64,000 nt of DNA from Methanomicrobiaceae archaeon (GTDB lineage Archaea > Halobacteriota > Methanomicrobia > Methanomicrobiales > Methanomicrobiaceae), in assembly GCA_016926855.1 (NCBI GenBank), contig JAFGNT010000006.1, positions 1 to 64,000 of the forward strand, read 5' to 3'. The notes below the pieces were generated by a model that was not told the origin of the DNA, did no database searches, and saw nothing but the letters and a program-made list of their open reading frames with translations. Shown piece by piece: positions 25,300-32,279 of the stretch. Numbering within the stretch: the first letter of the stretch is position 1; each line of letters opens with the position of its first letter. A program made the position numbers and the translations under genes.

Positions 25300-25325
25300 G
25301 GCCAGCCTCGTGGTTGAGGCTGACC
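25300..25325 (-). promoter_or_regulatory. Hairpin in the pstS leader
   Basis: Ten bases at 25300-25309 pair with 25316-25325 (nine Watson-Crick pairs and one G-U) around a 6-base loop. It ends 27 bases before the pstS start codon, just ahead of the ribosome site, in a leader that would be about 130 bases long. A role in translation control or RNA processing is possible but not shown. Confidence 0.45.
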
Positions 25326-25426
25326 TGAGGTTGGTGTAGGTGGGTTTGAGGTTGGATTGGTGTGTGCGGTGAAGCTGATCTACCTCCTGCGGAAGCATTC
25401 TTCACCGAAGATAGTGTTTCGTTTGG

Positions 25427-25445
25427 TACTATATATTTTTTGTCA
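25427..25445 (-). promoter_or_regulatory. Predicted BRE/TATA promoter of the pst operon
   Basis: On the minus strand: ttgacaaaaaatatatagta. The receiver-like gene at 29596-30117 has the near-identical tgaccaaaaaatatatat. The element lies about 155 bases before the pstS ATG, giving a long leader. Confidence 0.5.
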
Positions 25446-25576
25446 ATTCAATATAGATAGACACAATATAACTATAGATCCTCTATTTTTTTACCGAGTA
25501 TTATTTTTCCGGGCCGATTCAATTCGGCCTCCGTGAACTGGCAGCCATACGTGAAAATTCCGTGAAAATAACTGCA

Positions 25577-25882
25577 TCATGGAGATTTCCGGCGCAACCG
25601 GAACGCCAGAAAAAATCCCATGGACACAAAAATGAAGACGGTAGCGATTGAAAAGAGATCCTGACATACTCCGGGCCTGAACCAGCATACGGAAAAAGCC
25701 GATGTGATCCCGAGCATGCAGAGAAGCACGAATGCGGATCCGATCTCTGCTGGGGAGAGGGAGGGCTGATCGGATCGGCCGTGCGAGGGTATCCGGCCGC
25801 TTGCGTCGGCATCCGGTTGTAAAGTCAGGACAGATTGGTGAGGGTGCACTGCCATAACGGCCGGATAGTGTGGAGAGTCCAT
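25577..25882 (-). CDS. Small membrane protein of unknown function
   Basis: A 101-residue frame with a polar N-terminus of about 45 residues and two clear membrane helices, SAFVLLCMLGITSAFSVCWF and FSIATVFIFVSMGFFLAF, ending in a basic RLRRKSP tail as expected for a cytoplasmic end. I recognise no family. The two strong helices and the positive tail make chance unlikely, but several frames overlap here and the start is uncertain. It lies between pstS and another membrane protein on the same strand. Confidence 0.5.
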   Translation of the reverse strand: MDSPHYPAVMAVHPHQSVLTLQPDADASGRIPSHGRSDQPSLSPAEIGSAFVLLCMLGITSAFSVCWFRPGVCQDLFSIATVFIFVSMGFFLAFRLRRKSP

Positions 25883-25977
25883 TGCAATCGCCTGAGAACA
25901 TCTCGGCAGGATATAAAAAAGAGTTAATCGACGGAGATTACAGAGAGGTCATGAGAATATAGAGAATATTGAGTTAT

Positions 25978-26457
25978 TCAGCCGCCCTGAGATGTCCGGA
26001 CCGCTCCGACGCCAGAATAGGCAAAGGCGGCGAGCGCAACTAGAATAGCTATCAGGGAAAGCGCGTGGACAAAGTACGAATACCACTCCGCCTGCACATA
26101 CCACGAGAGCCCGCCGAGCACATGAGTGAGGCTCACGAGGATGATGGTGGCGGCACCGGCAGGGTAGAGGGGAGAGCCGGAGAGGATCCGGAGTGCAGCC
26201 CAGGCAACCAGATAGTAGAAGAGCATCATCCCGAGGAGATAGGGGACCATCAGCCCATGGGCGGTTGCAATTTTTACCAGCGGCGAAAACTCATAGCGGA
26301 GCACCATTTCGGCACTGCCCGCAAAGAAGAACGTAAAGAGGTAGTCGAGGAAGACCGCAGATGCCGGAATAAGCGCAATGATGCGGGGACTGCGGAATAT
26401 TTGCGGCAGGGAACGGGATTTATCAGAAGAGGGCAGGGGAACGGAAATATACGTCAT
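25978..26457 (-). CDS. Four-helix membrane protein of unknown function
   Basis: A 159-residue membrane protein with four hydrophobic segments. The first, ALIPASAVFLDYLFTFFFAGSAEMVLRYEFSPLV, resembles the LDxxLTxxxxxxGxxExNP opening of DUF5658-type proteins, but the match is loose. It is transcribed away from the ArlH-like gene at 26600, and a perfect 16-base palindrome lies between the two, so the pair may share an operator. Function unknown. Confidence 0.7.
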   Translation of the reverse strand: MTYISVPLPSSDKSRSLPQIFRSPRIIALIPASAVFLDYLFTFFFAGSAEMVLRYEFSPLVKIATAHGLMVPYLLGMMLFYYLVAWAALRILSGSPLYPAGAATIILVSLTHVLGGLSWYVQAEWYSYFVHALSLIAILVALAAFAYSGVGAVRTSQGG

Positions 26458-26526
26458 CGAAGGAACACTCCAGTGCGCGTAGATGGATGATTCTCATTTA
26501 TAGTATATATAACTTTTTTCTTATGG

Positions 26527-26542
26527 TTATCAATATTGATAA
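26527..26542. promoter_or_regulatory. Perfect 16-bp palindrome in a divergent promoter
   Basis: TTATCAATATTGATAA is its own reverse complement. It lies between divergent genes starting at 26457 and 26600 and just after the AT-rich element tatagtatatataac (about 26501-26515). This is the size and symmetry of a dimeric regulator site. Confidence 0.55.
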
Positions 26543-26599
26543 TCAGATAAACCGGGGCGCGTATCATCTTATCATCTGGGAAATCGAATTGGATACGTA

Positions 26600-27193
26600 A
26601 TGGATATTGCGATGGGCCTGCCTGCACTGCCCGAACGAAGCGTTATCCTCGTCGAGGAGGAAACCGGCTCGATAAAAACAATTTTTGCCCTTATGAAGGC
26701 GGCAGAGGCTTCCGGCGCAGGAAAGAAAGTCAGGTATATCACCCCGGGAGGAGTTGATGACCTGCAGGCATACCTGGACGCCTGCCACCTTACCATTCCG
26801 GACGGGTGCGAGCTGATAGGAGGGATAACCGAACGACGCGACATGGTGATGGAATGCGTGGGTGATCTCTGCATCATTGACAGGTTTGGCACCTTCTTCT
26901 TTGATTCATCCCTCACTGAGCTGAAAATTGCCCTCGACCTGTTCACCGAGATGAGCGCGAACGGAACAATCGTATTACTCATCGATCGCGGGCTCCTCCC
27001 CTCACGTCATGAGCAGATGATGCGTGCGATGGCCGACGGCATCATCCAGTTTATCGCCACATTCGAGGGAAACCGGGTGAAACGGTTCATATATGTGCCG
27101 AAGATGCGCGGCCGGATCCCGGCAGACAGGATGGTGGCCTTCGATCTCACCGATGAGGGAATTCTCGTCGATACCCGTGAACGGCACGGGTAA
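26600..27193 (+). CDS. ArlH/KaiC-like RecA-fold protein with degenerate P-loop
   Basis: A 197-residue protein with the fold pattern of the KaiC/RadA-like and ArlH (FlaH) group. The position of the Walker A motif reads VEEETGSIKT: Lys and Thr remain but two of the Gly residues are lost, so nucleotide binding may be weak or absent. The C-terminal part, MADGIIQFIATFEGNRVKRF followed by VPKMRGRIP, matches the end of the group (ADGvI..., KmRG). ArlH is a partner of the archaellum motor, beside the secretion ATPase and platform protein. Here the gene lies beside two F-domain platform genes with a 3-base convergent gap, so an accessory role in the same machine is likely. Confidence 0.7.
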   Translation: MDIAMGLPALPERSVILVEEETGSIKTIFALMKAAEASGAGKKVRYITPGGVDDLQAYLDACHLTIPDGCELIGGITERRDMVMECVGDLCIIDRFGTFFFDSSLTELKIALDLFTEMSANGTIVLLIDRGLLPSRHEQMMRAMADGIIQFIATFEGNRVKRFIYVPKMRGRIPADRMVAFDLTDEGILVDTRERHG

Positions 27194-27196
27194 TAC

Positions 27197-28552
27197 TCAC
27201 TCTTCTGCAGAATTTGCAATCACGGTCGTCATAGTCGTCTCTTTCTCCGCTGTCACGGTAATTGTGTGTGTACCGTCGATATTCCCCAGTGTAACGGCAG
27301 TCTTCGCAATCCCGTCGCTGTTCGTCCTGACCGCAGAGGGATCAGGCGTGCCTCCGGGAGAGATGGAGAATTCCACGACGATTCCCTGCAGGGGGTTTCC
27401 CTCGGGATCGGTGATCCTGGCCACGATGGGTTCTTTGATGGGGAAATTCACAAAGCTCTCCTGCCCGCCGCCCGAGAGGATCTCGATCCTGATATTCCCC
27501 ACCCCCACGTCTGCGGGAGGCGCGAGCAGGGTGAGGGAGCATACGACGTAGCAGGCCGCGACCAGGACGACCACGTGTTTGAGGCCGTAACGCGCCTCCC
27601 CCTCGGTGATCTTACCGATGATCAGCCCTCCGAAAAGGCCATTGAGCATGATGAGATGGAAAAAGCCGGTGGAAAAATCGATCTCGGCAATCTCGTGGGA
27701 ATCCAGAAACGAGGACGTGGAGATATCGGAAAAGAAAGGGAGAAGGCTGGTGTGAAGCGCGTACACGATATAGACGATGATCGCCTGCGCAAAATAGAAG
27801 ATAAGCGTATACTGGGAGAGGTTTCCTTCCTTCTCGCGCTCGATCGAGAGGATACTTCGCATATCCTCCGAAGCGCGGAGGATAAGGTCGGAGACCGATC
27901 CGCCGCTGTACGAGGACTGCACCACGAGATCGGTGTACCGGATGATGAGCTCGCTCCGGAGAGATTTGGCCATATCCCTCATCGATTCTTCAAACGAAAT
28001 CCCGAATTTCATCGAATTCGCGGCATATCGGACATGGGGGGAGAGGGCGCCAAGATCCGTCCTCGCCAGTTCGGTCACCGACTTGACGGGATCAAGGCCG
28101 CCCCGCATCATCTCGGAGAGCTTGAAGAGAAATTCGGTATAGAGTTCCTCCTTTCTGCGCCGTTGCCGTTTTTGCAGGGTGACATCAACGGCATAGGGAG
28201 TGATGGCAATCAGGCCCGCATAGACAAGAATATGATCAAACCCCGGACCGGAGACGGGCTCCCCCGAGGCCGGCTCTTCGGAATCCGTTTCCCCGGGATC
28301 GAGTTTCGCCTCTTCCTCCTCCATCTGCCGTAAGAGTTCTTCGTAGGCCGCCATCCTCTCGTCCTGCACTTCCACTTCGCCCCCGGCAGGCGATGCGAAC
28401 CCAAGAAGGAGCGCTGCACCCACAATGAGGAGGGCAAGCACGACAGGCAGGGCGATAGTAAAGTACTCCCGCCGAACATTGTAGCGAAGCTGGAGCCGCT
28501 CGTACAGGGTCGTCCATCGCCTCGAGAGAGATTCAAATGACGGGCGTTTCAT
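27197..28552 (-). CDS. Secretion platform protein (T2SSF domain) with C-terminal Ig-like domain
   Basis: A 451-residue membrane protein. It has an N-terminal helix near residue 35-52, a charged linker, then a type II secretion F domain at about 130-280 (ELYTEFLFKLSEMMRGGLDP and FGISFEESMRDMAKSL) with two or three further helices. The last 100 residues, after LLAPPADVG, form an Ig-like Big-type domain (ITDPEGNPLQGIVVEFSIS, GIAKTAVTLGNIDGTHTITVTA), placed outside the cell. An F-domain platform protein with an exposed adhesin-like domain is unusual. It follows the other F-domain gene by 6 bases, so the two should form one unit. Confidence 0.85.
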   Translation of the reverse strand: MKRPSFESLSRRWTTLYERLQLRYNVRREYFTIALPVVLALLIVGAALLLGFASPAGGEVEVQDERMAAYEELLRQMEEEEAKLDPGETDSEEPASGEPVSGPGFDHILVYAGLIAITPYAVDVTLQKRQRRRKEELYTEFLFKLSEMMRGGLDPVKSVTELARTDLGALSPHVRYAANSMKFGISFEESMRDMAKSLRSELIIRYTDLVVQSSYSGGSVSDLILRASEDMRSILSIEREKEGNLSQYTLIFYFAQAIIVYIVYALHTSLLPFFSDISTSSFLDSHEIAEIDFSTGFFHLIMLNGLFGGLIIGKITEGEARYGLKHVVVLVAACYVVCSLTLLAPPADVGVGNIRIEILSGGGQESFVNFPIKEPIVARITDPEGNPLQGIVVEFSISPGGTPDPSAVRTNSDGIAKTAVTLGNIDGTHTITVTAEKETTMTTVIANSAEE

Positions 28553-28558
28553 GATGTA

Positions 28559-29476
28559 TCACGGATTTGTAGAGTACTTTACCCCGAGCACGGCAAGGAA
28601 GGTGACATTGATCAGCGGCACGATCAGGTAGATGAGAATCATAAACATCTCGGAGGGCCTGAAAGGTCCAAGTTCAACCCCGAGCGCCCCGGATATCACG
28701 ATCCCGATCACGGCGAGGGTGATAGTCATCACGATGCCCCCCAGGTATCCCTCCCCGAAGAGCCCGAGTGATTCGACAAACTCCTTGTCGGTCTGACGGC
28801 GAATGGCCATGAGATCCTTGGACTTTGCCGCAAGGTACCCTTCAAGGCCACTCCCGCCGTAGATGAGGTTCGTAAAGTCGATGCAGAAGCCCCGGAACGT
28901 TTCGGAAGGAGTATTGTTCAGGAGCACGTTCATGGCGGTGACGGCATCTTCGCCCAGGATTTCCACCCTGAAGAGGATCTTGGAAAATTCCCGAGAAATG
29001 TGGCCGTAATCCTCCTTTGCCACCCTCCTGATGATGTCGAGGGGCGTGATCCCCGAACTCGAGAGGATGGACATGAACGCCAGTGCGTAGGGGAGGTTTT
29101 TTTCAATATCCATCTTTTTATTGGAGACCATGTTCTGGAGGTAAAAGGGAAACCCCCCGGCTACCACGACCCCGGAGAGAAGGGTGAGAAGAGCGACATA
29201 GAGGAGCGGCGTCTCCGAGACGAAGGGGCTTGCCGGCACCATGAAGAGAAGGGCAGAGATGACACATGTAAAAAAGGCGGAAAGCAGGCTGGTGACGGAA
29301 AGAAGAGAGAGGAACAGGCCGGGCGTCATCTCAAGGTCCGCCTGGAAGAGCATCCGGGAGATATTCGGATGGTTCACGGAATCAAGCCTTTTTCCAAAAA
29401 TATAGCAGAATTGCTTATATTTTTCAATAGAGAGAGTGAGATAGAACCCGGGAGGTGAAGGATTTCTGATTCGCAT
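28559..29476 (-). CDS. Secretion platform protein (T2SSF domain)
   Basis: A 305-residue membrane protein with one F domain: FMSILSSSGITPLDIIRRVAKE, followed by FSKILFRVEILGEDAVTAMN, between two pairs of helices. It is similar in layout to half of an ArlJ/TadC-type platform. Together with the next gene (27197-28552) it could make up the two F domains that a single ArlJ-like protein usually carries. The start is uncertain: ATG 29476 is used, while GTG 29512 in the same frame would add 12 residues and neither has a clear Shine-Dalgarno. An AT-rich promoter lies at about 29560-29580. Confidence 0.85.
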   Translation of the reverse strand: MRIRNPSPPGFYLTLSIEKYKQFCYIFGKRLDSVNHPNISRMLFQADLEMTPGLFLSLLSVTSLLSAFFTCVISALLFMVPASPFVSETPLLYVALLTLLSGVVVAGGFPFYLQNMVSNKKMDIEKNLPYALAFMSILSSSGITPLDIIRRVAKEDYGHISREFSKILFRVEILGEDAVTAMNVLLNNTPSETFRGFCIDFTNLIYGGSGLEGYLAAKSKDLMAIRRQTDKEFVESLGLFGEGYLGGIVMTITLAVIGIVISGALGVELGPFRPSEMFMILIYLIVPLINVTFLAVLGVKYSTNP

Positions 29477-29559
29477 AGTGATATTCTGAATTTTCACAAT
29501 CAGGAAATACACAGCACCATCGAAGGAATATTTATTCTTCTGCTTACTTATGTATTTTC

Positions 29560-29580
29560 TAAATAAAATATATATTTACT
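29560..29580 (-). promoter_or_regulatory. AT-rich promoter of the F-domain gene pair
   Basis: On the minus strand tagtaaatatatattttattt, close to the tagtaaaatatatatcag of the pilin-like gene promoter. Confidence 0.45.
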
Positions 29581-29595
29581 AGTGATTCCAGCCGG

Positions 29596-30117
29596 TCATA
29601 CACATCGGAGAGGACGCATCAGGGGAACGGGGCGCGGTTCACTGTTCAGGGAACGCGCCTGAGAAGGCGACGTATGGGCCGGAATCCGGATGTTTCGTGG
29701 GCCTCTCGACTTTCCTGCATATCTGACGTCGGATACAAGAGCGCGGCAGATCATATCACACAACGTATTTTTAGTAACCGGAGGAGTGAGAATGCCTGCA
29801 GGCTCTGCGACCAGTGCGAGATTGAGAATCGCCAAATCAGGAGAATCCGCGAGAAAAATTACCGGAGTGTGGAAGATCTGTGTAATGCACGTCGCCGCTT
29901 CGATGATTGATGAGACGCTGTCCTGATCGATAGCGATCAGAACAAGATCGACGGAATCTTCCATCAGAAAGACAAGGATTTCTTCGCCTGACGCAGTAAA
30001 TACCGTGAAAATAGAGCTAAACCTGGAAAGGAGTGTATTTATGGGCGGAATCTGAGATCCTGCAATAAGGAGCCGAAGCGGTTCGTTTTCCGGGGATTGG
30101 TAAGAGTTTTTTCCCAT
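29596..30117 (-). CDS. Receiver-like protein lacking phosphorylation residues
   Basis: A 173-residue protein whose residues 13-130 follow the CheY receiver fold: LRLLIAGSQIPPINTLLSRF, then DSVDLVLIAIDQDS, PVIFLADS and AGILTPPVTKNTL. The expected acidic pair after the first strand is Gly-Ser, the phospho-acceptor Asp position (LVLID in normal receivers) is Ala, and the conserved Lys of the KP motif is missing. It is thus a pseudo-receiver. The C-terminal 40 residues are Pro/Arg-rich and unassigned. I start at ATG 30117, with a TATA element at about 30143-30156. Its place next to the secretion genes suggests a protein-protein regulatory role. Confidence 0.65.
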   Translation of the reverse strand: MGKNSYQSPENEPLRLLIAGSQIPPINTLLSRFSSIFTVFTASGEEILVFLMEDSVDLVLIAIDQDSVSSIIEAATCITQIFHTPVIFLADSPDLAILNLALVAEPAGILTPPVTKNTLCDMICRALVSDVRYAGKSRGPRNIRIPAHTSPSQARSLNSEPRPVPLMRPLRCV

Positions 30118-30142
30118 ATTAAATCTATATAAAAATCCTCTA

Positions 30143-30158
30143 TAGATATATATTTTTT
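30143..30158 (-). promoter_or_regulatory. Predicted promoter of the receiver-like gene
   Basis: On the minus strand gaccaaaaaatatatatc, about 27-40 bases before the ATG; very like the pst operon promoter at 25427-25445. Confidence 0.5.
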
Positions 30159-30411
30159 GGTCATATGCTATAGTAACCGGGTTGAGTTTTCCGCCCATCC
30201 TGGAGTTTATGCCGGGGTGAACCCCCTTTTTTTAGTGTCATCTGGTGGGTGACCGGCGGGGCCCGAGACATTTCGGTGGTTCGTCTTTATCCTCTTCAGG
30301 TGGGGAATCGGCCTCGTTGCACTCTTTTTCGGTGTTTTCCACGGCAAGGAGCGGATGGCGGAGCAGGAATACCAGCGGTTGAAGCAAACCGAAGGGAAAT
30401 ACGTTGGGGAT

Positions 30412-30861
30412 TCATTCATTAAAAGCCACGGTTGCCCCTCCCTTTTGCACCTCCCGGACCGCCTCGATCTCCGGGATGTCCATTCCGCCGAGAAGCGCGA
30501 CTATCGCCTGAACATAGGGCTCCTGCCGTGTCATGCTCGGAGACGCAACAGGGTCACTGCGCCGGCCTTTTCGGCCCATTTTTGCATGCCCGGTGGAGAT
30601 GTAATGCAGAAAATCCTCTTTTGAAAGGCCCCACCGGCAGTTTACCGAGAGCCCGACGAAATCGGGGTTCTTCGGGTGGGAAAACAGCACCGCCCGGGTC
30701 CCGGGGAGCGGGACCGGTTCGCCGTTATTCGATGCGGCCAGTTCGATGACCCGCCGCCACAACCGGTCGCAGGCAACCGGTGCATGCGGACATGCCCTGC
30801 AGTACCGGTTCGAAGGCGGCGTGCCGTCGCCGGCATAGTAACGGCAGAAGGTCACATCCAT
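30412..30861 (-). CDS. Hypothetical protein with N-terminal cysteine cluster
   Basis: A 149-residue soluble protein. The start MDVTFCRYYAGDGTPPSNRY is followed by CRACPHAPVACDRLW, so four cysteines and a His lie within the first 40 residues, a likely zinc or iron-sulfur site. The middle contains SHPKNPDFVGLSVNCRWGLSKEDFLHYIS and the end a helical segment, YVQAIVALLGGMDIPEIEAV. I cannot name a family. The frame extends upstream, but ATG 30861 gives a natural N-terminus. Codon use supports a gene. Confidence 0.6.
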   Translation of the reverse strand: MDVTFCRYYAGDGTPPSNRYCRACPHAPVACDRLWRRVIELAASNNGEPVPLPGTRAVLFSHPKNPDFVGLSVNCRWGLSKEDFLHYISTGHAKMGRKGRRSDPVASPSMTRQEPYVQAIVALLGGMDIPEIEAVREVQKGGATVAFNE

Positions 30862-30943
30862 AGGCGATATTTTGCAGGGAAACCTATGAAGCAACCGGTC
30901 CGGCTGCCCGGCAACCGCCTTCGTTTCCCCCGGGCTGTTTTTT

Positions 30944-31603
30944 TTAGTTTTTTATCCCGTATATCAGAAGCCCGTAGGGATGGGCAACGACATGCCGGTC
31001 TTTGATACGCGACCTCCCGAGCAGATCCAGGATCTCCCCGCGGGTATACGCCGCTCGTACCGAGGTTTCAAAACCGGGCCGAATTTCGGGAGGTTCACAG
31101 GATTCGTACATATACCGGTAGATTTCAGGGGAGAGATCGCGCCGGAGATCGGTGATGCAGAAACGCCCGCCTGTTTTCAGGACCCGGGATATCTCGTCAA
31201 AGACCAGACCGGGTGATTCCCATTCATGGAGTGAACCGTTCGAAAAGACCGCATCAAACACGCCGTCGTCAAAAGGCATCCCGATGGCATTCCCTTCCTC
31301 ATACCGAACACGGGGGGAGAGACCGTAGCCGGCAGCGTTTTTTTCAGCGATAGCAATCATCGCCGGACTGATCTCAAGACCGACCAGCCGTGTCCCTTCG
31401 GTTGCCTTCAGCCACTCAAGCCCGAGGTACCCGGGGCCGGGCCCGATCTCCAGCGCAACTCCCGATCTGATTCCCGATTCGAGGAGCGCCTCGACAGGCA
31501 GGTGTCCGTCATCCCTCATCTTCTTCTGCATCATTTCATAGGCTGCGACAGTAGTCTCATCCTGGATGCCTTCGTCGGTTTCCGGTTCTCTCTGCTCAAA
31601 CAT
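30944..31603 (-). CDS. Class I SAM-dependent methyltransferase
   Basis: A 219-residue methyltransferase with the Rossmann SAM-binding loop ALEIGPGPGYLGLEWL (motif I), the acidic end of strand 2 in LVGLEISPAMIAIAEK, and motif II/III segments FDAVFSNGSLHEWESP and VLKTGGRFCITDLRRD. It belongs to the Methyltransf_11/25 type. The substrate cannot be told. It stands alone on the minus strand, 85 bases upstream of... the uspA gene in transcription order follows at 31689, divergent functions and no coupling. Confidence 0.88.
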   Translation of the reverse strand: MFEQREPETDEGIQDETTVAAYEMMQKKMRDDGHLPVEALLESGIRSGVALEIGPGPGYLGLEWLKATEGTRLVGLEISPAMIAIAEKNAAGYGLSPRVRYEEGNAIGMPFDDGVFDAVFSNGSLHEWESPGLVFDEISRVLKTGGRFCITDLRRDLSPEIYRYMYESCEPPEIRPGFETSVRAAYTRGEILDLLGRSRIKDRHVVAHPYGLLIYGIKN

Positions 31604-31688
31604 TCCCTGTCACCTGATTTTCTGAAAATTCATTCTCATTACAGTGTTCATCCGCCACACCCTCATTTCCAGTAGCCTGAAATGAGCA

Positions 31689-32159
31689 TCACTCCCCGTC
31701 ACTCCGCCGGACGACGAGAACCGGCTGCTGTGCATGCCGTATCACATTCTCAGAGACCGATCCGAGCAGCATCCGGCTGATGTTGCTCCGGCCGTGGGAA
31801 CCGACGACGATGAGGGAGGCCTGCTCCGCATCCGCGATCCGTACGATCTCGATGGAGGGGATACCGTCGATGATGTAGGGCGTTACCCGGAGCCCCGCGT
31901 CCTCAAGCGAGAGCCTGATGTCGTTCATCTCACTTTGGGCGTTCTTCCGCCTGAACCGGAGCAGCTCCGCCTCGTATTCCCCCTCCGTGTTGATGAATGC
32001 CGACGGCTGTGAAAGCACGACATTCACCTCGCGCTCGTCGATCACATGCAGGAGGACAACCTGCGTGCACCCGGCATCCTTGAGCCGGCGAACGTAGTCG
32101 AGCGCCCGGGCGGACGTCCCGGAAAAGTCCGTGGCAAAGAGTATCCTGTCAAAGAGCAT
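31689..32159 (-). CDS. Universal stress protein, UspA family, ATP-binding type
   Basis: A 156-residue UspA-fold protein starting MLFDRILFATDFSGTSARAL. It contains the ATP-binding signature GSHGRSNISRMLLGSVSENV (G-x2-G-x9-G-S) and ends QQPVLVVRR, the normal last strand. I use ATG 32159; the frame is open for another 900 bases upstream but with no sensible protein. Part of this gene, corresponding to ARALDYVRRLKDAGCTQVVL, is found again as a 70-base scar at the 3' end of glyA (13129-13198), so a related uspA once lay there. Confidence 0.93.
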   Translation of the reverse strand: MLFDRILFATDFSGTSARALDYVRRLKDAGCTQVVLLHVIDEREVNVVLSQPSAFINTEGEYEAELLRFRRKNAQSEMNDIRLSLEDAGLRVTPYIIDGIPSIEIVRIADAEQASLIVVGSHGRSNISRMLLGSVSENVIRHAQQPVLVVRRSDGE

Positions 32160-32279
32160 GGTGTCATTCCACGATGAAACAGATCGTCCGCAAGAACCAT
32201 AAGTCCTTGCGGGGATACCTGAAGAGTACAGGCCGGATGTATCACGCGGGCGATCGGGAACGGATCCGGGAGACTGAAT

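Noticed and set aside
30258-30425. Plus-strand frame with a hydrophobic segment (GIGLVALFFGVFHGKERMAE)
   Set aside because: It reads like the end of a small membrane protein, but it has no start codon after the preceding stop until too late, and overlaps the minus-strand gene; possibly a relic.
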